Assembly: GCA_902618945.1 (NCBI GenBank)
Contig: CACNCK010000006.1
Span: forward strand, 1-64,000
Direction of reading: 5' to 3'
Source of the DNA: an uncultured SAR86 cluster bacterium
GTDB lineage: Bacteria > Pseudomonadota > Gammaproteobacteria > Magnimaribacterales > Magnimaribacteraceae
DNA length: 64,000 nt
Part shown: piece after piece, positions 18,565 through 28,446 of the stretch
Position numbering within the stretch: position 1 is the stretch's first letter
How the letters are laid out: every line of letters begins with the position of its first letter
Translations under genes and position numbers: made by a program
The notes under the pieces: generated by a model
What the model saw: the letters and a program-made list of their open reading frames with translations, nothing else
Told to the model about the DNA's origin: nothing
Database searches by the model: none

Positions 18565-19334
18565 AAATAAGCAGATTAGTATCAATATTATTAGCACTTA
18601 CCTTTTTTGGGTGCTCTGATGATATTCAAATTTTGGAAGAGAGAATTAAAACTCAAGCAGAATTAAATAATACAGAAATTTCTTCTGCAGAGATAAAAAG
18701 GACTGCACTCTATCTCCATGCTTGGAGTAAAAAAGATTTTTATAAGGATGCAATAAATGAGTTCTTAGAAGAGGATAAGTTAGATTTTCCTGAAGAAATT
18801 GAAGTTCTTTTTACAGGTAGTTCTAGTATAAGATTTTGGAATTCTTTGGAAGATGATATGCAACCTCTCAAAGTTTTAAACAGAGGTTTTGGTGGTGCCC
18901 ATATCTCCCATGTCAATCATCATTTTGAAGATGTCATTCAACGTTACTCTCCTAAAGCTATTGTTTTCTTTTGTGGCACAAATGACTTAACTGCTTTGAA
19001 AACACCTGAGGAAACTATTCAAGATTTCGAAGTCCTAAAAGACAAGATTCATCAAGCTTTACCTGGCGTTCATTTATTCGTAATAGGTATAAAACCGTCT
19101 CCAGCTAGAGTTTATTTAGAAAAAGAAGAGATAGCTTACAACGAGATGATTGCCGAAATAGCCTCGAGAGATGATTTGGTAACTTTTATTGATATCTGGG
19201 ATGCTATGTTATCGGCTGAGGGAGAACGTATTCCTGACCTGTTTATTGAAGATGGTCTTCATATAAATGCTAAGGGGTACGAGATTTGGACAAAACTAGT
19301 CAGAGAGCAATTAAAAACAATGTTTACTCTTTAG
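18561..19334 (+). CDS. SGNH/GDSL-family hydrolase, lipoprotein
   Basis: 257 aa. Signal peptide with lipobox (LLALTFFGCSDD). SGNH blocks: nucleophile Ser in FTGSSSIRFW, Gly in NRGFGGAHISHV, Asn in FFCGTNDL, and Asp/His in DGLHINAKGYEIW. A GDSL-like esterase/acylhydrolase held at the membrane in the periplasm; substrate may be an acyl or acetyl ester. Overlaps YqgE by 4 nt and converges with the dioxygenase gene, overlapping it by 11 nt. Confidence 0.88.
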   Translation: MKISRLVSILLALTFFGCSDDIQILEERIKTQAELNNTEISSAEIKRTALYLHAWSKKDFYKDAINEFLEEDKLDFPEEIEVLFTGSSSIRFWNSLEDDMQPLKVLNRGFGGAHISHVNHHFEDVIQRYSPKAIVFFCGTNDLTALKTPEETIQDFEVLKDKIHQALPGVHLFVIGIKPSPARVYLEKEEIAYNEMIAEIASRDDLVTFIDIWDAMLSAEGERIPDLFIEDGLHINAKGYEIWTKLVREQLKTMFTL

Positions 19335-20175
19335 GTAATAATCCAAACATCTTATAACCAATAAAATCATCTGAAATACCATTTTTTGGTCTCTCAGGGA
19401 GGGTAGTAATGGGAAAAGCAATAGGAGTTACGTCACTATCAATTTTTTCTCCTACCTTAATCTTAGATCTATCGACACTAAAATGAAATTTATCATCGCC
19501 CCTAGTGCATCCATCAGCAAAAAAAATCGCGGTATGAACTATTCTGTCATAGTTTGAAATATTTGATTTAGCTCTGTGAAATGTCAAACCATGGTGAAAG
19601 GAAACATCACCCTCTTTCATAGATTGATAACTTATTTGATCTGGACTTACATTAGCAGTTTCCAAAAAATTATTTTCATCAACCTTACCTGAGAAAATAT
19701 TGATAAATTTTTTGTCCTTAATCTTATGAGAGCCTGAATAAAATCCTAATTGACCATTAGTCTCATCAATATCACATAATGGAATCCAGGCTGTTATTGT
19801 TTTGGTTTCTTTTATAGGCCAATAGGGCTGATCATGATGAGGGTCAGTTTCTCTACCGCCCGATTCCTTCACTAAAGCTTGATCATGCCATAGTCTGATT
19901 GCCTTAGTATCTAAAAGATTTGATGCTATTTTACAGACCCTTTGATCGAAAGTTAGCTTTCTAATATCTATGTAATCTTCCCATAAATTTTGGCATTGAG
20001 TAAATGACTGTTCATATTCTGATCGATCTTTTAAAACCCTTTCATCAAAGTGTTTTCTCTCTTTAATAGCTTCTTTTATTACTTCTCTGTAAAATTTAAT
20101 TTCAGAGCTATCAAATAAGTCTCTTACGACTACAAAACCGTCTTCGTTAAAACTTTTTTTTAAATCTTCAAACAT
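19324..20175 (-). CDS. Phytanoyl-CoA dioxygenase (PhyH) family protein
   Basis: 283 aa Fe(II)/2-oxoglutarate oxygenase. The metal facial triad is visible: HHDQPYWP supplies His and Asp, and FHHGLTFHRAKSNIS the distal His and following Arg for 2-oxoglutarate. PhyH proteins hydroxylate lipids or small molecules; substrate unknown. A second family member lies at 23259. Its start codon shares bases with the divergent dsbD start (CATG), so no intergenic promoter exists. Confidence 0.88.
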   Translation of the reverse strand: MFEDLKKSFNEDGFVVVRDLFDSSEIKFYREVIKEAIKERKHFDERVLKDRSEYEQSFTQCQNLWEDYIDIRKLTFDQRVCKIASNLLDTKAIRLWHDQALVKESGGRETDPHHDQPYWPIKETKTITAWIPLCDIDETNGQLGFYSGSHKIKDKKFINIFSGKVDENNFLETANVSPDQISYQSMKEGDVSFHHGLTFHRAKSNISNYDRIVHTAIFFADGCTRGDDKFHFSVDRSKIKVGEKIDSDVTPIAFPITTLPERPKNGISDDFIGYKMFGLLPKE

Positions 20176-22222
20176 GCTTAAAGAGATTAATTACAAACTT
20201 AATAAGAATATCATAAAGTGCTTAATTCTTTGTGGAGTTATCTTTACGAATCACAATGTATTTTCAGAGGCAAAGTACTACGAAAGCGACTCAAGTATCG
20301 AACTAATATCAGAAACATACTACATTCAACCTGGAGACAGTTTTATGTTGGGTGTTAAATTTAAACTTGCAAAAGATTGGCATACTTACTGGGAAAATCC
20401 AGGTGATGCCGGTGAAGGAGCTACTATAGATTGGATATTGCCAAAAGGTTTAGAAGCTTCATCAATTCTTTGGCCAGGACCAGAAAGGATTCCCGTTGAG
20501 CCCTTAATGACTTTTGGTTATAACAATGAAGTGGTTTTATTAACAAAGATATCTTCATCAAATGACATTGAGTTTCCTATTAATATTGAAGCGAAAGTTG
20601 GTTGGTTTACGTGCAAAGATATATGTATTCCTCAAGAAGGTACCGTAGACATTCAAATAAATGAAGGTTTATTCATATCTTCATCAAATCGAGAAGAAAT
20701 AAATGATTATTTAGAAACAGTGCCTAGTGACTTTAATCAAGAATATCGAATTGAGAAATTAGATGATAGTTTCTTCCTTCAGACGTCTATAAAAGATGGA
20801 GAACATTTTGATGACATCTATTTCTTTCCTAAAGAATACGGCTTAACCAGTTATGTTGAAGAACAAATTTTTGAAAAGAATCAAAATAGTTTCATTTTAG
20901 AAATTAAAGCTTCTAAAGCTGATCTTAATTTAAGTAAATTTGAAGGTGTAATAGAGGCGTCAAACAAAGAAGGTAAATCCTATTATCAAATATCATTCCC
21001 TCTGACTGCAGATTTACCAAAAAATGAACAAGGAATATTGCTATTGATTGTGTTTGCTTTCCTTGGCGGATTGATCCTTAACATCATGCCATGTGTATTT
21101 CCCATACTTAGCATCAAAATATTGAGATTTATGGAACATGGAGAAAATTCAGCCTCAAAAGCCTATAAATTCGGATTATTTTATACCTTAGGGGTAATCT
21201 TGAGTTTCTTGTTAATTGCACTACTTTTAATCTTATTAAAATCAAGTGGTGAAAATATAGGTTGGGGATTTCAGCTACAGTACCCCTTAGTCATAAGTAT
21301 TCTTTTTTATTTATTTGTTGCACTAGGCTTTATGTTCATGAGTAATTTAGTCTTTGGCAGTCAAATGGGGCAATTGAGCTCTATGGCCCAAGTAAAGAAT
21401 GAATCTCTCGAATCTTTTCTTACAGGCATCTTAGCGGTAGTAGTGGCCTCGCCTTGTACAGCTCCTTTCATGGGTTCTGCAATTGGTTTTGCATTGCTTC
21501 AGCCCAGTGGAAGTTCATTTCTTATTTTTCTTAGCTTAGGATTTGGATTTGCACTTCCTTACTTAGTGCTCAGTGTAAAGCCTTCATTATTATCTTTCTT
21601 ACCAAAACCTGGTGCATGGATGGAGACGTTCAAACAATTTATGGCATTTCCTATGTGGGCATCCGCTCTTTGGCTTTTGTGGGTATTAAGCGGTCAGGTA
21701 GATAGCAATACAGTGTTATTGGTCTTAGTTGGCGGTCTAGTTATCAGCCTTTCATTATGGATATTAGAAAAGAATACTTCATCTCAAAAGTGGATAAGGT
21801 GGTTGGTAAGATTTTTTGTTTTAATTTTAGTTGTGGGTTCAATATCAATTATTCCAACTGAATACAGCACTAAAGATACTCAAGAAGAAAAAGTTTTTAG
21901 TGAAGAAATATTGAATGAATATAGAGAAGCTAAAGAACTTGTCTTTTTAAATTTCACAGCTGACTGGTGTATTACTTGCAAGGTAAATGAAAGAGTTGCT
22001 TTGAGTTCAAAGAAAGTCACCGAATTAATGATTAAACGCAATATTATCTATCTAGAGGCTGATTGGACTAGGAAAGATGGAGTCATTGCCAAAAAATTAG
22101 AACAATTTGGTAGAACTGGTGTACCTCTATATTTACTTTATCCTTCAGAGGGCGAACCAATTATATTGCCAGAAATTCTTACAGAAGATATTCTATTAAG
22201 ATATCTAAACGAGCTTAGCTGA
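20174..22222 (+). CDS. Protein-disulfide reductase DsbD/ScsB family
   Basis: 682 aa, three-part electron relay. Signal peptide (to about 30); periplasmic N-domain of the ScsB kind (WHTYWENPGDAGEGATI, WFTCKDICIPQEG with a redox Cys pair); an eight-helix core with redox cysteines in NIMPCVFPILSIKIL and ASPCTAPFMG; and a C-terminal thioredoxin domain with FTADWCITCKVNE. It carries reducing power from cytoplasmic thioredoxin to the periplasm. The next gene, overlapping by 1 nt, encodes a redoxin that may be its client. Confidence 0.92.
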   Translation: MLKEINYKLNKNIIKCLILCGVIFTNHNVFSEAKYYESDSSIELISETYYIQPGDSFMLGVKFKLAKDWHTYWENPGDAGEGATIDWILPKGLEASSILWPGPERIPVEPLMTFGYNNEVVLLTKISSSNDIEFPINIEAKVGWFTCKDICIPQEGTVDIQINEGLFISSSNREEINDYLETVPSDFNQEYRIEKLDDSFFLQTSIKDGEHFDDIYFFPKEYGLTSYVEEQIFEKNQNSFILEIKASKADLNLSKFEGVIEASNKEGKSYYQISFPLTADLPKNEQGILLLIVFAFLGGLILNIMPCVFPILSIKILRFMEHGENSASKAYKFGLFYTLGVILSFLLIALLLILLKSSGENIGWGFQLQYPLVISILFYLFVALGFMFMSNLVFGSQMGQLSSMAQVKNESLESFLTGILAVVVASPCTAPFMGSAIGFALLQPSGSSFLIFLSLGFGFALPYLVLSVKPSLLSFLPKPGAWMETFKQFMAFPMWASALWLLWVLSGQVDSNTVLLVLVGGLVISLSLWILEKNTSSQKWIRWLVRFFVLILVVGSISIIPTEYSTKDTQEEKVFSEEILNEYREAKELVFLNFTADWCITCKVNERVALSSKKVTELMIKRNIIYLEADWTRKDGVIAKKLEQFGRTGVPLYLLYPSEGEPIILPEILTEDILLRYLNELS

Positions 22223-22833
22223 TGAAAAAATTTATTACTCTCACTTTCCTGATTTTCTATTTTTCACAATTCTTATCGAGTTATGTAGAAAATGAGGATA
22301 GCGCACCCGAATTCAAATTATCTGACAGCTATGGAAACGAAATATCTCTAAGTTCATTCATAGGTAAAAAAGTTGTACTGGAGTGGACAAATCATGGGTG
22401 TCCTTATGTTGCAAAGCATTATGAGACAGGAAATATGCAGTCTACTCAAGAATTTGCTAAAGAAGAAGAAATCATATGGTTGAGCATTATTTCCTCAGCT
22501 CCAGGCACTCAAGGATACGTTTCATCGGATGAAGCCAATGCGCTAACCATTACGAGGAAGGCTTCTCCATCACATGTTCTATTCGATCCAACAGGCGAAG
22601 TTGGTCGAATTTATGATGCCAAGACTACTCCTCATATGTATATAATCAATGAGGAAGGCCTACTAAAATATCAGGGAGCAATTGATGATGCTGGTGGTAG
22701 AGGGTTTATGAGTAGAGATCTTCTAAAAGCAAAGAACTATGTAAAAGAGAGCCTGAAAGAGATGGGTACCGGCGAAGCAATATCTTCACCAGTTACAAAG
22801 CCTTATGGGTGTTCTGTAAAATATGCCTCTTGA
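22222..22833 (+). CDS. Exported redoxin/peroxiredoxin-like protein
   Basis: 203 aa with an N-terminal signal peptide. AhpC/TSA-like fold: APEFKLSDSYGNEISLSSFIGKKVVLEWTNHGCPYVAKHY, with a single Cys where peroxiredoxins have the peroxidatic Cys, and TTPHMYIINEEG with the cis-proline region. The CPYVAKHY motif is that of a widespread thioredoxin-family group of unproven activity. Placed after a DsbD/ScsB reductase, so it probably receives electrons from it. Reaction is inferred only. Confidence 0.82.
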   Translation: MKKFITLTFLIFYFSQFLSSYVENEDSAPEFKLSDSYGNEISLSSFIGKKVVLEWTNHGCPYVAKHYETGNMQSTQEFAKEEEIIWLSIISSAPGTQGYVSSDEANALTITRKASPSHVLFDPTGEVGRIYDAKTTPHMYIINEEGLLKYQGAIDDAGGRGFMSRDLLKAKNYVKESLKEMGTGEAISSPVTKPYGCSVKYAS

Positions 22834-22838
22834 AAGAT

Positions 22839-23165
22839 TTATTCCGGGGCTTTAAATACTGATCCTAGCTTTTGTCCTAATCCCATATCTCCCGAAAACT
22901 TAACTTTACCTTGCATAAAAGCTCCCATTGCCGCTTGCTGATCTCCAGAAAATACTTTTTCCATAGTCTCTTGGCTATCAAAAGTTAAAGTTAAACCTGG
23001 ATCTTCATGCTCAGACTCTACTACAGATAAAGCTCCATCATTTATATCCACATAGAAATTTGTTAGATCTTCGATATTAATTTGAATTGTTGCTTTTATT
23101 CCTTTAGCACCTTCAGCATCAAAGGCAGTTTCAAGTCCACTTTTTAATTCTTCAAAAGTTGCCAT
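22839..23165 (-). CDS. SCP2 sterol-binding domain protein
   Basis: 108 aa single-domain SCP2: ATIQINIEDLTNFYVDINDGALSVVESEHEDPGLTLTFDSQETMEKVFSGDQQAAMGAFMQGKVKFSGDMGLGQKL. This FMQGKVKxxGDM block is typical. SCP2 domains bind acyl-CoA or sterol-like lipids. Expressed alone; faces the redoxin gene with a 5-nt gap and diverges from the second PhyH gene, which fits a lipid-processing neighbourhood. Confidence 0.92.
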   Translation of the reverse strand: MATFEELKSGLETAFDAEGAKGIKATIQINIEDLTNFYVDINDGALSVVESEHEDPGLTLTFDSQETMEKVFSGDQQAAMGAFMQGKVKFSGDMGLGQKLGSVFKAPE

Positions 23166-23258
23166 ATTTACTCCATTTCATTTTTTTGTGGACTTATCTT
23201 CTCAAATTAAGTGAACTTAAACCACCCTATGCGGAAATAAATTGATAAAATTTTTGTC

Positions 23259-24143
23259 ATGGATAGAAAAGACATAGATCAACAAGCTAAAAAAGATTTC
23301 TCAAGTAAGATTAATGAGCAAGTAGGAAGAACTTCTAGTAGAGAATTAACTCTCACAAAGCACATGACTGAAGAACAGAAAAAAAGTTGGAATGATTCAG
23401 GCTATATTTTGATACCTAATTTTGTTGATGAGAACTTCTGTAATGAGATGAATGATGAAGTGATAAGCATCATAAAATCTATTGTTCCAGAGGATAGTGC
23501 TTTTAGTCACGCCTATGCGGGTGATGGTCACATAGCGATAAGAGAAATGAAACCCAGTAAAAATGCTACTAGCATTGAGGATGAGATATCCAAGCTCTTT
23601 AGAATTCACTCAAAGGGTATTTTTAATTCATTTATCAGAGATGAGACCTTATGCAATCTACTGGAAGATATAATTGGACCTGATATAGATTGTTTTCTAA
23701 GTCAATTTATATTCAAGAATCCAGGAGCATGGGGACAACCCTGGCATCAAGATTCTTCTTATTTTCCTTTCGACAGAGAACCGCAAGTTGCAGCTTGGTT
23801 AGCAACAAGCGAAGCTACACTAGATAATGGATGTCTGGTAGTTCTTCCTGGTTCACATCATGAACATCTTCATGAACATCTACCGGATGAAAGAAAAGAA
23901 TCAAATTATGGATATACCGAAATAAAGGATCATGATTTCAGCGATGAAATACCAATGACCTTAAATAAAGGGGATTTACTATTGTTTCACAGCTTTCTAA
24001 TGCATAAATCCTATGACAATAGGTCTGATTCTAGAAGAACAGCAATGGTTTATCATTTTGCTGAAACCGGTACTGATTATGGAGCTATTGATAGTCCAAC
24101 TAACGAGTGGATCTCTATTAGAGGTCGTGGACTAAATGCTTAA
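23259..24143 (+). CDS. Phytanoyl-CoA dioxygenase (PhyH) family protein
   Basis: 294 aa Fe(II)/2-oxoglutarate oxygenase. Ligand motif WHQDSSYFPFD (HxD), LDNGCLVVLPGSH, and distal His in LLFHSFLMHKSYDNRSDSRRTAMVYHF with the following Arg. Paralogous to the enzyme at 19324 but with clear differences, closer to the PhyH type that acts on free acids or CoA esters. It overlaps the DUF3604 gene by 8 nt, so the two are co-expressed. Substrate unknown. Confidence 0.88.
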   Translation: MDRKDIDQQAKKDFSSKINEQVGRTSSRELTLTKHMTEEQKKSWNDSGYILIPNFVDENFCNEMNDEVISIIKSIVPEDSAFSHAYAGDGHIAIREMKPSKNATSIEDEISKLFRIHSKGIFNSFIRDETLCNLLEDIIGPDIDCFLSQFIFKNPGAWGQPWHQDSSYFPFDREPQVAAWLATSEATLDNGCLVVLPGSHHEHLHEHLPDERKESNYGYTEIKDHDFSDEIPMTLNKGDLLLFHSFLMHKSYDNRSDSRRTAMVYHFAETGTDYGAIDSPTNEWISIRGRGLNA

Positions 24144-26223
24144 ATTTTTAAAATTAATAGGATTAGTTTTAAGTCCTTTTCTTTTAATATTTATCTATGT
24201 CTTTATTTCCTCTTCAGGCCTAGTTGGTAATCTTCCTGAAGATGGAGAATTAGTCTATTCTCCTAGACCAGTTGACAATATTCCATTAAGTGAAAAGCAA
24301 ATATTTTTTGGTGATTTGCATGTTCACACTACCTTTTCACAAGATGCATTTCTCTTCAGCTTGCCCATGCTTCAGGGAGAAGGAGTTCATCCTCCGGCTG
24401 ATGCATGTAATTTTGCTCGTTTTTGCTCCTCTTTGGACTTTTTTTCAATTACTGACCACGCAGAAGGAATGACTAAGAAGATGTGGCAAGATTCCTTAGA
24501 ATCTATGAGGAACTGTGATTCTATTTCAGATGGAAACAATAAGGATTTGGTTGTTTTTGCCGGTTGGGAATGGACACAAATGGGGGCTAATCCAGAAACA
24601 CACTATGCGCATAAAAATGTAATCCTTAGAGACTTAAATAATGTTCCTGATGTACCAATTGGAGCAGGTCTTACCGGTCTTGATTTGCTGATTGAAAATG
24701 GCCTGACACCTTTTTTACCATTAGTTGCTGATTTTCCTCCTGAAGCAATTGATTTTGATTTTCTAAAATTTAGAGATGAATCCTATTCGATCCCATTTTG
24801 TGATCAAGAAAGGAATTTAAATGAGGAATGTAAGGAAAGGGCCGAAACTCCCAAAGAATTATTTGGTAAACTCGATGAGCTAGGTTTAGAAGCAATTGTC
24901 ATACCGCATGGGACAACATGGGGAATACACTCTCCAGCGAATTCTAGTATGAGCTCCCAACTCTATAATGGTAATCATGATCCTGATAAACAAAGACTTA
25001 TGGAAGTATATTCGGGTCATGGAAATTCAGAAATCTATCAGAAATTTCTTCATGCTGAAGAAATTTCTCCAGGAATATTCAAATGCCCTCCTCCAACAGA
25101 TAACTTTGAGCCTTGTTGCTGGAGGGCGGGATTAATAGTTAATGAACAATGTAAAAAGGAAACTGGTGTTGCATGTACAGAGAAAGCAAATGATATTAAA
25201 GAACAGTTTGCCAATAATGCCTCAGGATTATTAAGATTTGGTCTTGTTGAAAATGCAACAGAAGAAGATTGGAATCAATGTGGACAACTAAAAGATTCTT
25301 TTCTTCCAGCCTATACCTACAGGCCTGCTATGAGCTCTCAAGCTGCATTAGCATCTCAAATTAATACAAGTGGAGTCTTAAATTCCTTTAAATTAGGTCT
25401 CATAGGATCAACAGATAATCATAAGGCCAGGGCTGGAGCAGGTTATAAAGAATTTGCAAGAAAATCGATGGGGGATTCTTGGGGAGCGAAAGATAATTTA
25501 ACTTGGATATTACCTCCTGAACGTGGTGCATCTTTTTATTCAACAGGAGGTTTAGTAGCAGTTCATGCTGATAGGTTAGATAGGCACAAAATTTATGATT
25601 CTTTGTATGAGAGAGAAGTATACGCAACATCGGGTGAAAGAATCTTACTTTGGTTTAATTTAATTAATGGTCAGGAAGAAGTTCCTATGGGAAGTGAATT
25701 GGCTTTTTCTGAGAATCCATTTTTTGAAGTAAGAGCTGTTGGATCTTATAAACAGCTTCCTGGGTGTCCTGATTATGTAAATAATTCTATGTCAAAAGAA
25801 GAGATAGAACGTCTTTGCTTAAATGAGTGCTATAACCCAACTAACGAGAGAAATTTAATAGATAGAATTGAGGTTATTAAAATAATACCTACCGAAAATT
25901 TAGATGCATTGGATAATGCTATTCAAGACCCATGGTTAGTTTTTGAGTGCAATGACACCGGCCAAGGTTGTTTGATATCTTTCGAAGACAAACAATTTAC
26001 TGAAGAAAAAGTTAGTTCCGTTTACTACATAAGAGCCATTCAAGAAGAAAGCCTAGCTGTGGGGGGAGACCCTCTTCGTTGTGAATACAACGAAAAAGGA
26101 GAATGTATAAAAATTAAGCCCTGTTATGCCAGTGGACCGGATTTTGAACCTTCTGATGACTGTTTAGCTCCTATTGGAGAAAGGGCTTGGTCATCCCCAA
26201 TTTTCTTAAACTATCTAAATTAA
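24136..26223 (+). CDS. DUF3604-family protein
   Basis: 695 aa with an N-terminal membrane helix (about 5-27) and a large external domain. The DUF3604 opening FFGDLHVHTTFSQDAF, with an HxH pair reminiscent of the PHP superfamily metal site, then DFFSITDHAEGM, WEWTQMGANPETHYAHKNVI and GSTDNHKARAG are visible. Many cysteines support an extracytoplasmic location. Predicted metal-dependent hydrolase of unknown substrate, common in marine bacteria. Coupled by overlap with the PhyH gene. Confidence 0.82.
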   Translation: MLKFLKLIGLVLSPFLLIFIYVFISSSGLVGNLPEDGELVYSPRPVDNIPLSEKQIFFGDLHVHTTFSQDAFLFSLPMLQGEGVHPPADACNFARFCSSLDFFSITDHAEGMTKKMWQDSLESMRNCDSISDGNNKDLVVFAGWEWTQMGANPETHYAHKNVILRDLNNVPDVPIGAGLTGLDLLIENGLTPFLPLVADFPPEAIDFDFLKFRDESYSIPFCDQERNLNEECKERAETPKELFGKLDELGLEAIVIPHGTTWGIHSPANSSMSSQLYNGNHDPDKQRLMEVYSGHGNSEIYQKFLHAEEISPGIFKCPPPTDNFEPCCWRAGLIVNEQCKKETGVACTEKANDIKEQFANNASGLLRFGLVENATEEDWNQCGQLKDSFLPAYTYRPAMSSQAALASQINTSGVLNSFKLGLIGSTDNHKARAGAGYKEFARKSMGDSWGAKDNLTWILPPERGASFYSTGGLVAVHADRLDRHKIYDSLYEREVYATSGERILLWFNLINGQEEVPMGSELAFSENPFFEVRAVGSYKQLPGCPDYVNNSMSKEEIERLCLNECYNPTNERNLIDRIEVIKIIPTENLDALDNAIQDPWLVFECNDTGQGCLISFEDKQFTEEKVSSVYYIRAIQEESLAVGGDPLRCEYNEKGECIKIKPCYASGPDFEPSDDCLAPIGERAWSSPIFLNYLN

Positions 26224-26264
26224 AGCTAAAGATGATAATATGCCATCTCAAATGTTAATAGTAG

Positions 26265-27278
26265 ATGGATTTTAGCGGTAACCACATCCTTTCTATAGAT
26301 CAGTTCGATCGTAAAGGCATAGAAAAATTATTTTCTGTTGCAGATAAATTAGAACCTTTCGCCTCCAAAGAAAAAATAACACGAGTGCTTGAAGGCGCGA
26401 TCCTAGGGAATATGTTCTTTGAACCAAGTACAAGAACTAGGATAAGCTTTGGTGCTTCATTTAACTTACTTGGAGGAAATGTAAGAGAAATTACAGAAGT
26501 AGGAAGCTCTTCCCTAGCTAAAGGTGAATCTCTTGCAGATACAGCTCAAGTTCTAAGTGGATACAGCGATATTATAGTTATGCGACATCCTGAGAATGGA
26601 TCAGTAAAACGCTTTGCAGATTCAAGTAGAGTTCCGGTGATAAATGCTGGAGATGGATCAAATGAGCATCCCTCTCAAGCTCTTCTAGATCTCTATACTA
26701 TTCAAAAAGAACTGTCAGAAAATAATAAAACGTTAGATGGCCTTAGAATCGCCTTAGTGGGAGATTTGAAATATGGAAGAGCCGTTCACTCATTATGTAA
26801 AATTCTCTCTTTTTACTCTAATGTAAAATTAAATCTCATTTCTCCTAAAGAACTAAAACTTCCTCCGGAGTTATTAAATCAGCTAAATGAATCTGGTCTA
26901 GGTCTATCTGAGACTGGGAATCTTGAAGAGGGAATATCTGAAGTTGATATTATTTATATAACGAGAATTCAAGAAGAAAGGTTTAAGAGTAAATCAGATG
27001 CCAATAAATACAGAGGACTACTAAGCCTTAACCAGTCTATTTATACTGCTAATTGTGAACCAAATACCGTAATTATGCATCCTTTACCCAGAGACTCTAG
27101 AAGTGATGCAAATGAATTAGATAGCGACTTATACGAAAATCCCAATCTAGCAATTTTTAGGCAGGCAGATAATGGCGTTGTAATTAGAATGGCCATGTTT
27201 GCTTTAGTTCTGGGTATAGAGGACAAAATTGAGGAATCTTCAAAATTAGTAAACTGGAATGTAGGTTTGGATAATTAG
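26265..27278 (+). CDS. pyrB: Aspartate carbamoyltransferase catalytic subunit
   Basis: 337 aa. Carbamoyl-phosphate loop FFEPSTRTRISFGASFNLLGG, HPSQALLDLYTI, and MHPLPRDSRSD near the C-terminus. Forms carbamoyl aspartate, the committed pyrimidine step. No pyrI or pyrC follows. The length, slightly above the ~310 aa norm, is close to the type seen in some alpha/gammaproteobacteria. It overlaps the convergent trans-sulfuration gene by 4 nt. Confidence 0.95.
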   Translation: MDFSGNHILSIDQFDRKGIEKLFSVADKLEPFASKEKITRVLEGAILGNMFFEPSTRTRISFGASFNLLGGNVREITEVGSSSLAKGESLADTAQVLSGYSDIIVMRHPENGSVKRFADSSRVPVINAGDGSNEHPSQALLDLYTIQKELSENNKTLDGLRIALVGDLKYGRAVHSLCKILSFYSNVKLNLISPKELKLPPELLNQLNESGLGLSETGNLEEGISEVDIIYITRIQEERFKSKSDANKYRGLLSLNQSIYTANCEPNTVIMHPLPRDSRSDANELDSDLYENPNLAIFRQADNGVVIRMAMFALVLGIEDKIEESSKLVNWNVGLDN

Positions 27279-28441
27279 GTTAAAGAACTTTCTATATCTT
27301 CCAACAAATCGTCGATAGACTCTATACCTGCTGAAAGCCTCACTAGACCATCACTTATTCCAATCTCTTCTCGAATTTCAGGTGGAACTGATGCGTGAGT
27401 CATAATTGCTGGGTGCTCAATAAGACTCTCAACTCCCCCTAGACTCTCTGCCAAAGAAAATAATTTCGTTTTTTCAAGAAAGTTAGTAGCACTTTCTAAA
27501 CCGCCTTTTATTACCACCGATATCATACCTCCGAATCCATTCATTTGCTTCTTGGCAATATTGTGCTGTGGATGACTTTCCAGACCAGGATAAATTACTT
27601 TCTCAATTGAAGAATGGGACTCTAAAAAAAAAGCAATATCCAGCGCATTTTTACAATGTCTCTCCATTCTAACTGGCAGGGTCTTTAAACTTCTCAATAG
27701 CAAAAATGAATCAAATGGATTCATAATTGAACCTACGGCATTTTGAAGATAAAGAATTTCGTTAGCTATTTTTTCTTTATCTGGCGAACAAACTACAACT
27801 CCTCCTATTAAGTCCGAATGACCATTCAAGTACTTAGTTGCAGAATGAACGACAATATCAAAACCTAGTTCTATTGGATTCTGAACAAAAGGAGAGCAGA
27901 AAGTATTATCGCAAACTGAGATTAAGTTATGTTGTTTAGCAAAAGCGGAGATAGCAGATAAATCAGCGATTTTAAGAAGAGGATTTGTAGGGCTCTCAAC
28001 CCAAATCATTCTGGTCTTATCATTAATTGATGCTTCAAGGTTATTTAGATCGCTTAAATCACAAAATGTAAAATCGAGTCCAGCAGAGCGTTTTCTTACA
28101 TTCTCAAAAAGTCGATAAGTTCCCCCGTACAAATCATCCATTGCAATCACATGATCTCCCGCATTTAGTAGTTCTAATACAGTTGCACTTGCTGCCATAC
28201 CGGAAGCAAAAGCATATCCGAAAGTGCTACCCTCTAGATCAGCTATGCAAGATTCCAGTGCTTTACGAGTTGGGTTAGTGCTTCTTGAATAATCATAGCC
28301 TTTGTGGACTCCTGGACTTTCTTGCACGTAAGTTGAGCTTGTATAAATAGGAGTCATTATGGCCCCAGTAGTTGGATCAGGTTCTTGTCCAGCATGAATG
28401 GCTCTTGTTTCAAACCCTTGTTTATTCTTTTTTAAAGACAT
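27275..28441 (-). CDS. Cys/Met-metabolism PLP enzyme, probably cystathionine gamma-lyase or -synthase
   Basis: 388 aa, fold-type I PLP enzyme. The PLP lysine is in VVHSATKYLNGHSDLIGG; substrate/cofactor residues are in YDYSRSTNPTRKALE and GGVESLIEHPAIMTHASVP. The family cannot be split into CGL, CGS or O-acetylhomoserine enzymes by eye. Pairing with a cystathionine beta-synthase 5 nt upstream favours cystathionine gamma-lyase, giving reverse trans-sulfuration from homocysteine to cysteine. Confidence 0.88.
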   Translation of the reverse strand: MSLKKNKQGFETRAIHAGQEPDPTTGAIMTPIYTSSTYVQESPGVHKGYDYSRSTNPTRKALESCIADLEGSTFGYAFASGMAASATVLELLNAGDHVIAMDDLYGGTYRLFENVRKRSAGLDFTFCDLSDLNNLEASINDKTRMIWVESPTNPLLKIADLSAISAFAKQHNLISVCDNTFCSPFVQNPIELGFDIVVHSATKYLNGHSDLIGGVVVCSPDKEKIANEILYLQNAVGSIMNPFDSFLLLRSLKTLPVRMERHCKNALDIAFFLESHSSIEKVIYPGLESHPQHNIAKKQMNGFGGMISVVIKGGLESATNFLEKTKLFSLAESLGGVESLIEHPAIMTHASVPPEIREEIGISDGLVRLSAGIESIDDLLEDIESSLT

Positions 28442-28446
28442 AAAAA

